Below, in pieces: positions 14,478-19,212 of a stretch of 19,212 nucleotides of DNA. The stretch is from Planctomycetaceae bacterium (GTDB lineage Bacteria; Planctomycetota; Planctomycetia; Pirellulales; Thermoguttaceae). The notes below the pieces were generated by a model. That model was given only the letters and a program-made list of their open reading frames with translations. It was not told the origin of the DNA and searched no databases. How positions within the stretch are numbered: position 1 is the first letter of the stretch; each line of letters opens with the position of its first letter. Position numbers and translations under genes: made by a program. The DNA lies in NCBI GenBank assembly GCA_031283515.1, contig JAITBS010000267.1, positions 1 to 19,212 of the forward strand. Reading direction: 5' to 3'.

Positions 14478-16037
14478 TTATTCCCATTCGATAGTTGCCG
14501 GCGGTTTTGAACTAATATCGTACACAACACGGTTGATACCTTTAATTTCGTTGATGATTCGAGTTGACATTTTGCGGAGCAAGTTATCCGGGAGCGGCGA
14601 CCAATCGGCAGTCATAAAATCGTCGGTAGTAACACAACGGATCGCAATAGCATCGTCGTAAGTCCGTCCGTCACCCATTACGCCCACGCTTTTCACCGGC
14701 AACAGCACCGCAAAAACCTGCGACACCTCACGGTAAAAACCAGCATTCCGAATTTCCTCAACTACAATAGCATCAGCGTTACGTAATCGCGTGAGTTTTT
14801 CTCGTGTTACTTCGCCAAGACAACGAACCGCAAGACCCGGACCCGGAAATGGATGACGCCACACAAAATCTTCCGGCAATCCTAACTCAATACCGAGTTT
14901 TCGTACCTCATCTTTAAAAAGTTCACGAAGCGGTTCGATAAGTCTGAATCCCAGTTTTTCCGGTAAACCACCAACATTGTGATGGAGTTTAATTGTTGCA
15001 GCAGGTTGAATACCGGTTTGATCAAGACTGGCACCGCTCTCGATAATATCAGGATAAATCGTTCCCTGTGCAAGATATTGAGCATTGCCAAACTTTTTAG
15101 CCGCTTCCGAAAAAATATCAATAAAATAATGACCAATACGCCGCCGTTTTTCCTGCGGTTCCTCAATTCCGGTAAGCCGTTCCAAAAAACCGTCCGACGC
15201 ATCAATCGTGTTGAGTTCAACATCGAAGTGTCCGCTAAACGCCCGAATAACTGCCTCTGTTTCGCCTTTGCGCAACAATCCGTTGTCAACCAGAATACAT
15301 TTGAGTTGCCTGCCAATAGATTTTGACAAAATTGCAGCAACAACCGCCGAATCAACGCCGCCGGAAAGTCCGCAAATTACCTGACCATGACCAATTTCAT
15401 TACGGAAACGCTCTACAGCTGTTGCCGCAAAATTTTTCATGGTCCATGTCCCACGACAATCACAAATATTCCGAACAAATCGGTAAAATATTTCCGTACC
15501 ATATTGAGTGTGAACCACTTCAGGATGAAACTGAACTCCGTAAAGATTTTTTTCACGATGTTTCGTCGCACCAATCGGGCAGTTGGGCGAAACAGCAAGT
15601 AATTCAAATTCCGGCGGTAATTGCGTAACATGATCGCCATGACTCATCCAAACTTGTTGTATGTTCGGTGTTCCGTGAAAAAGCGGCGATTGTGTACCAT
15701 TGTCGGTTAATTCGAGAGTTGCGCGTCCGTACTCACGCCCCAATGCCGGTAAGACATTCCCGCCAAAACTTTGAACCAGTAATTGCATTCCGTAACAAAT
15801 TCCAAGTATCGGAATACCCAAATCAAACAACCTCAAATCACAACGTTTCGTTCCTTCATCGTAAACACTGGACGGTCCGCCCGATAGAATCAACCCCTTC
15901 GGAGCATGACGACGAACTTCATCAGCCGTAATTGTGTACGGAACAATTTTCGAATAAACACCGTTTTCACGGATTCGCCGCGCAATCAATTGAACATATT
16001 GGGCTCCAAAATCAAGAATCAAAATTGTGTCTTCCAT
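14478..16037 (-). CDS. guaA: GMP synthase (glutamine-hydrolysing)
   Basis: GuaA converts XMP to GMP using ATP and glutamine, the last step of guanine nucleotide synthesis. The 519-residue length is normal for the two-domain bacterial enzyme. The N-terminal class I glutamine amidotransferase has the nucleophile C81 in GICYGMQLL, and H171 and E173 in VQFHPEV. The ATP-pyrophosphatase domain has the P-loop GLSGGVDSAV (S225-S230), and the C-terminal dimerisation domain ends RVVYDISSKPPATIEWE, the invariant family ending. All catalytic residues are present. The ATG at 16037 gives the usual N-terminus DTILILDFGAQYVQLIARR; no clear Shine-Dalgarno sequence precedes it. No guaB is adjacent. Repeat copies lie on both sides, with F plus the palindrome beyond its 3' end and copy G upstream. 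Confidence 0.98.
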   Translation of the reverse strand: MEDTILILDFGAQYVQLIARRIRENGVYSKIVPYTITADEVRRHAPKGLILSGGPSSVYDEGTKRCDLRLFDLGIPILGICYGMQLLVQSFGGNVLPALGREYGRATLELTDNGTQSPLFHGTPNIQQVWMSHGDHVTQLPPEFELLAVSPNCPIGATKHREKNLYGVQFHPEVVHTQYGTEIFYRFVRNICDCRGTWTMKNFAATAVERFRNEIGHGQVICGLSGGVDSAVVAAILSKSIGRQLKCILVDNGLLRKGETEAVIRAFSGHFDVELNTIDASDGFLERLTGIEEPQEKRRRIGHYFIDIFSEAAKKFGNAQYLAQGTIYPDIIESGASLDQTGIQPAATIKLHHNVGGLPEKLGFRLIEPLRELFKDEVRKLGIELGLPEDFVWRHPFPGPGLAVRCLGEVTREKLTRLRNADAIVVEEIRNAGFYREVSQVFAVLLPVKSVGVMGDGRTYDDAIAIRCVTTDDFMTADWSPLPDNLLRKMSTRIINEIKGINRVVYDISSKPPATIEWE

Positions 16038-16076
16038 AGAATATATTTTGTGTATTTTAAAATATGTTTTATTAAT

Positions 16077-16278
16077 AGTGTCCGCAGATTACGCAGATTT
16101 TCGCAGTTTTTTACAGATTTTTACAAATTTTTACAGTTTTTTTAAAACGTTTATTGAAATTGAATAAACTCACAGAGTCTTTCATCTATTCTCTTTTCGT
16201 ATATTTTGTTATTTTTTCTGTTTCGTCATTCTCAAAAAATAATCTCCAAAAATCGGCATCCTCTGCGGACTAAAAATT
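16077..16278 (-). repeat. Interspersed repeat copy G (full length)
   Basis: The left end reads GTGTCCGCAGATTACGCAGA and the right end CTCTGCGGACTAAAAAT, its inverted complement. The core, CTATTCTCTTTTCGTATATT then CTGTTTCGTCATTCTCAAAA, matches copy F in orientation and is inverted relative to A and B. The outer GTAACTGTCTATTTT block is lost on the left. The copy fills almost the whole 300-nt gap between guaA and the DUF58 gene. Confidence 0.75.
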
Positions 16279-16337
16279 TATAAATCTGAAAATTCCGTGT
16301 TTTCTTTATATTCTGTTCGTTATATTCTGTATTGGGA

Positions 16338-17543
16338 TTACACCGTAAAAATTGTTTCCAAATCATTGCTGGAGGTGTCAACAACCCGAATACGTTGCAA
16401 TAAAACCCGAAATCGCGGATCGGCTTGGTCATCCTGAAAACGAGGCGATTGAAGTAAGTTGAACGGCGTCGGAGTAATAAGAATCAACTCCGCACTCGGA
16501 TCAATTTGAGAAATCGCCTTAAACAGAGTTTTGGTTAAACAATCTTCACGGCTTGGTTCTGCCAATGCCAAACGATACAAAATACTTTCGACAATCGGCA
16601 AGCAAATCGGACCATAAAGATAGTCATTGTATCCGGTATTGGTCGAAAAAAATAAATTACAACCACCGCGCCGAGTTAATTCAGAGACAAGTGTTGCGGT
16701 AAAACTGATTGCCAGTTCAAAATTTTCGCGTTGCATTTCGTTAAATTCTTCTTGTTGATACAAATCAATCAGAACGGCGCAATCACGGTTTTGATTTTGT
16801 TCAAATTGTCGAACGACCGGTTCCTGATGTTTTGCCCATGCTCGCCAGTGAATCCATCGTTTGGAATCGCCGCGTTGCCAACGGCGAACTCCTAAAAATT
16901 CACCGGAAACACGAGTCGGACGATATCGATTACGTTGTTGATTTTCATTCGCTTCATGCTGTCGGGTTTTCCATTGGGTCGAAAGTTTACCGAGTTTGGG
17001 GTAAACACAAAATTCGGTATTTTCACCGTTAAGACTGGGCTGTTCCATCCAATGACGGAAAAAACCAAAGGGAAAACGGGTTGAAATCATTGCGGGACCA
17101 ATTTTGTAACAACCGCGTTGCGGCAACCGGCCGGCGTATGATTTTTTTCTTGTTTGTTCGTTGGGGATATATTCGAAGTAAACTGCGGGTTCATAAGGTT
17201 TCATTTTTTCTTGTTTTTCGCGGGAATTGTTATAAAGTGGTTGTATTCGATCAACGACGACAATTCCCCAACTGGAAAGCGACCACCATGATTTGGGTTT
17301 GGGATTTGTTGTTTCGAGGTGAACGATAAACGGTTCTCCCGCGAAAATCTGCATGGGCAATATTCTGCGAACCTGTAATCCCCGAAGTGAACGTCGTCCC
17401 AAACGCCAGGCAATTACCAATGGAGCACAAAGAAACGCCGCAAAAAGCAACATCGGATTGACTTCCCGAATAACCGAGCCGACAAGAATCACAATGACAA
17501 TAAACAAAAAATAAATACCTTCTCGGCTAATCGCAGTTTTCAT
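16338..17543 (-). CDS. DUF58 domain-containing membrane protein
   Basis: The 401-residue protein has two N-terminal hydrophobic segments (about 11-25 and 31-47), a linking beta-rich region that includes GRLPQRGCYKIGP and TRFPFGFFRHW (155-165), and then the DUF58 signature. That signature starts GEFLGVRRWQRGDSKRWIHW (214-233) and continues to QEPVVRQFE, after which a von Willebrand A-like fold begins DCAVLIDLY. DUF58 proteins are usually encoded beside a MoxR-type AAA+ ATPase and transglutaminase-like genes, and are thought to act in envelope or chaperone functions; the biochemistry is not settled. No MoxR gene lies beside it here. I chose the ATG at 17543; a TTG at 17573 would add ten hydrophobic residues. 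No ribosome binding site is obvious. Confidence 0.88.
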   Translation of the reverse strand: MKTAISREGIYFLFIVIVILVGSVIREVNPMLLFAAFLCAPLVIAWRLGRRSLRGLQVRRILPMQIFAGEPFIVHLETTNPKPKSWWSLSSWGIVVVDRIQPLYNNSREKQEKMKPYEPAVYFEYIPNEQTRKKSYAGRLPQRGCYKIGPAMISTRFPFGFFRHWMEQPSLNGENTEFCVYPKLGKLSTQWKTRQHEANENQQRNRYRPTRVSGEFLGVRRWQRGDSKRWIHWRAWAKHQEPVVRQFEQNQNRDCAVLIDLYQQEEFNEMQRENFELAISFTATLVSELTRRGGCNLFFSTNTGYNDYLYGPICLPIVESILYRLALAEPSREDCLTKTLFKAISQIDPSAELILITPTPFNLLQSPRFQDDQADPRFRVLLQRIRVVDTSSNDLETIFTV

Positions 17544-17737
17544 TGAAAAAGTGAAAAACAGTAATAAAAACAATAATCGTTGCGAAATAAAAACAAGAAC
17601 GGAATAACAGTAATACCAATAATTTTCTCAGTTTTGTTTTTTCCAGAATATTACGAGTATTACCATGTTGGTAAGATTCTATCAAAAATAATTCAAAAAG
17701 TGCATCCGGTATTCCGATCAAAAATAAATTTCAAGAA

Positions 17738-17992
17738 TTAAAACTTGTAATTATTCAGTGCTTGGGTATGAAACGGACATTTCATTGAACATTCTAACCA
17801 ATTAACCGAGTCAACTTCCAGAAAAATAAATCTTTTACCTAGAATATCAAATTTATCAGAATTGACAAGATCAACACCCAACTTGGGACGAAGTTTGACG
17901 CAGGTTTTTCGGTACAATAAAACTCTATACCGAAAAGGTTTGTTCACGTTCCGGTTTATTGAGAACCAGCCGCGCCGCACCGAATCAGACAA
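17738..17992 (-). CDS. Doubtful 84-codon hypothetical ORF
   Basis: The frame starts at a TTG with no Shine-Dalgarno sequence. The product is basic at its N-terminus (SDSVRRGWFSINRNVNKPFR) and shows no membrane segment or known motif; two cysteines lie near the C-terminus (ECSMKC). It may be a random open frame or a remnant of a lost gene. I list it only because it is the longest frame in a long gap. Confidence 0.15.
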   Translation of the reverse strand: MSDSVRRGWFSINRNVNKPFRYRVLLYRKTCVKLRPKLGVDLVNSDKFDILGKRFIFLEVDSVNWLECSMKCPFHTQALNNYKF

Positions 17993-18171
17993 AGTTAGGA
18001 AAAACTAGAGTAAAACTCAAAAACGAAAATCCCTAAAATGCTTTGTATAACTCTAAACGTAATAAAGACTTACAAAACAAGCGAAATTCAAAATTGCTCA
18101 TGAAATTACCAATGAGCCATGAAAAAACAAACTCTTCGATGCTGGTTCGCGAACCTACGGAATCGATACTT

Positions 18172-18260
18172 ATTTTTTCGTGTGTTCGTATTTTCAAAAA
18201 ATAAAATAGACAGTTACGTTTTAAAAAATCTGCGGACTCTGTAATAAAAATAGACGTTAA
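18172..18260 (-). repeat. Interspersed repeat copy H (rearranged)
   Basis: A piece of core (TTCGTATTTTCAAAAAATA) is joined directly to a terminus, AAAATAGACAGTTAC (inverted GTAACTGTCTATTTT). After a few bases a second terminus follows: AAAAAATCTGCGGACTCTGT then AATAAAAATAGACGTTAA. The second terminus resembles copy I, including the extra ACAGAGT/ACTCTGT block. It ends just beyond the ABC ATPase stop codon. Confidence 0.65.
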
Positions 18261-18262
18261 TA

Positions 18263-18946
18263 TTAGGAATTGGAAGTTGTTCCTGTTTTAACGAGTGTAC
18301 CGGAATTGATTTGGAATTGTTGTGAGGTTCGGGCTGCCAACACCGGATCATGTGTTGCGATCACAAGTATTGTCGTTTTTGAAAGTTCCAGCAATAAATC
18401 GCTGATTATTGTTGCGTTATTTCGGTCAAGATTACCGGTGGGTTCATCGGCTAAAATCAGGGACGGACTGTAAACCAATGCCCTCGCAATTGCAACACGT
18501 TGCCGTTCACCGCCGGAAAGTTCTGCCGGACGATGTTCCAAACGGTCGGCAAGACCAATATGTTTCAATAAAAACAATGCCCGATCATGTTGCTCTTTTG
18601 CAATCCGACCTTCAGCCAAAAACGGTATGAGGACATTTTCCAACGAAGTACATTGCGGCAAAAGATGATGTTCTTGAAAAACAAATCCGATTTTGTGCCG
18701 TCGAAACTTAGGCAACTCCTTTTCGGAAAGCGATAAAATTTGAATATTGTCAAGACAAACCAATCCTGAACTTGCGGGTTCGAGTGTACCGAGAATACTC
18801 AGCAAAGTGCTTTTACCGGAACCGCTTGGACCAACAACCGATAAACTTTGACCGGATTCTAACTCAAACGAACAATCGCGAAGAATTGGTAACCAACCGG
18901 AACGAACCGGATATGCCTTACTAATGCGTGAAACAATGAGCGACAA
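18263..18946 (-). CDS. ABC transporter ATP-binding protein (LolD/MacB-like)
   Basis: The 227-residue protein is a complete ABC ATPase: Walker A GPSGSGKST (39-47), Q-loop FVFQEHHLLP with Q91, signature LSGGERQR (143-150), Walker B LILADEPTGNLD with D167/E168, and H-loop ATHD with H199. The SLENVLIPFLAEG and DEPTGNLD segments place it in the LolD/MacB/FtsE group, which powers lipoprotein release, mechanotransmission exporters or cell-division complexes. A TTG at 18946 is chosen as the start because GGGAGGAG (18961-18954) lies 7 nt upstream and the product then begins SLIVSRISKAYP, as in relatives. A TTG at 18967 would place that ribosome binding site inside the gene. No permease gene is adjacent downstream, and the 266 nt upstream within the window are non-coding. 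Confidence 0.93.
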   Translation of the reverse strand: MSLIVSRISKAYPVRSGWLPILRDCSFELESGQSLSVVGPSGSGKSTLLSILGTLEPASSGLVCLDNIQILSLSEKELPKFRRHKIGFVFQEHHLLPQCTSLENVLIPFLAEGRIAKEQHDRALFLLKHIGLADRLEHRPAELSGGERQRVAIARALVYSPSLILADEPTGNLDRNNATIISDLLLELSKTTILVIATHDPVLAARTSQQFQINSGTLVKTGTTSNS

Positions 18947-18953
18947 TAAAATG

Positions 18954-18961
18954 CTCCTCCC
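18954..18961 (-). promoter_or_regulatory. Strong ribosome binding site for the ABC ATPase gene
   Basis: GGGAGGAG on the minus strand is followed after 7 nt by TTG (18946). This is the best Shine-Dalgarno match in the window and decides the start codon. Confidence 0.7.
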
Positions 18962-19033
18962 AAACAAGTTAAGTAATCTTTTATTTTTCTTTATCCGTTT
19001 GAACGAAAATGCTGATGAAACAATATTTTTATA

Positions 19034-19062
19034 AATCTAATATTAAAACAGACCAATGTCAA
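19034..19062 (-). promoter_or_regulatory. Possible promoter for the ABC ATPase gene
   Basis: On the minus strand TTGACA (19062-19057) is followed after 17 bp by TAGATT (19039-19034, four of six matches). Transcription would start about 80 nt before the TTG start at 18946. Confidence 0.4.
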
Positions 19063-19134
19063 TCGTTATCGGATTTATTTGTTGCGAAACAACAGAATCA
19101 AGAATTGTACAAAGTTCAAATGATAGATCAAATT

Positions 19135-19184
19135 GTAACTGTCTATTTTATCAACAGAGTCCGCAGATTTTCGCAGATATTTTG
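19135..19184 (+). repeat. Interspersed repeat copy I (left terminus, may run past the window)
   Basis: GTAACTGTCTATTTTATCAA, then CAGAGTCCGCAGATTTTCGC and AGAT, match the family's left end, with the same inserted ACAGAGT block seen inverted in copy H. No core is seen before the window ends, so the copy is either a solo end or continues outside. Confidence 0.7.
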
Positions 19185-19212
19185 TTCGCAAATTACTAAA
19201 ATATTCTTAATT

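Larger units (their letters stand above)
17574..18262. other. Long, mostly non-coding gap between the DUF58 and ABC ATPase genes
   Basis: This stretch of nearly 700 nt has no convincing gene. Two minus-strand frames start at TTG: 64 codons at 17527-17721, hydrophobic at its C-terminal end and overlapping the DUF58 start, and 84 codons at 17738-17992, ending KCPFHTQALNNYKF. Neither has a ribosome binding site or a recognisable domain. A perfect 12-bp palindrome, GGTTCGCGAACC, lies at 18144-18155, and repeat copy H occupies the last 90 nt. The gap may hold gene remnants, but I cannot identify a parent. Confidence 0.4.

Noticed and set aside
14882..15355. 157-codon frame on the minus strand inside guaA
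   Set aside because: It is an alternative frame of the highly conserved guaA gene and has no ribosome binding site or recognisable domain.
1..19212. CRISPR arrays, tRNA or rRNA genes
   Set aside because: I looked for evenly spaced direct repeats and for cloverleaf or rRNA-like stretches in the gaps and saw none. The repeats present are scattered, inverted-ended and irregularly spaced. GGTTCGCGAACC at 18144 resembles a T-loop but has no acceptor or anticodon stem around it.

Overview
The window is about 19.2 kb of AT-rich bacterial chromosome (no tool-computed GC value). It most likely comes from a low-GC planctomycete. The main reason is a three-gene cluster near 11.3-14.0 kb: a DUF1559 pseudopilin-like protein with a prepilin-type N-terminus and a C-terminal H-x9-DG-type motif, a small lipoprotein with a 'GTVTLDGIPLEGATLTFIP' core, and a secreted SGNH hydrolase. 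That arrangement and those protein types are typical of Planctomycetes. The low GC would fit a host- or gut-associated lineage, but this is inference.

Layout on the plus strand: an orphan NuoE/HydC-type [2Fe-2S] protein (168-671); mnmE (907-2286); a membrane-anchored Pro/Ser-rich protein of unknown function (2733-3674); a CPBP-family intramembrane protease (3769-4491); polA with a clear sigma70-type promoter (4735-7536) closely followed by ruvB (7582-8652). A minus-strand SPFH/prohibitin-like gene (8847-9719) converges on ruvB. Then come holA (9981-11024) and the DUF1559-lipoprotein-SGNH cluster (11299/11426-14011), both on the plus strand. The right third is on the minus strand: guaA (14478-16037), a DUF58 protein (16338-17543) and a LolD/MacB-like ABC ATPase (18263-18946). 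Most identified genes are housekeeping genes for replication and repair (polA, ruvB, holA), tRNA modification (mnmE) and GMP synthesis (guaA).

The most notable non-genic feature is a family of interspersed repeats occupying most intergenic gaps. Their ends carry GTAACTGTCTATTTT followed by AGTCCGCAGATT, and full copies end with the inverted complement. A conserved A-rich core lies inside (TTTTTTGAGAAT, CGAAACAGA, ACGAAAAGAGAA). I count about nine complete or partial copies, which looks like a MITE-like or REP-like family. Two further hairpin elements are present: a 124-bp palindrome at 14319-14442, whose terminal 24 bases recur exactly at 33-56, and an 87-bp hairpin at 8726-8812.

The most interesting single locus is the start of the DUF1559 gene. 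A well-formed start (AAGGA, 8-nt spacing, ATG at 11299) opens a 39-codon frame that runs into a 12-G homopolymer (11397-11408) and then stops. Removing one G, or adding two, would join this frame to the DUF1559 prepilin frame and give a 441- or 442-residue protein. This is either a phase-variable (contingency) switch on a surface pseudopilin or an indel error in the homopolymer; raw reads would tell them apart.
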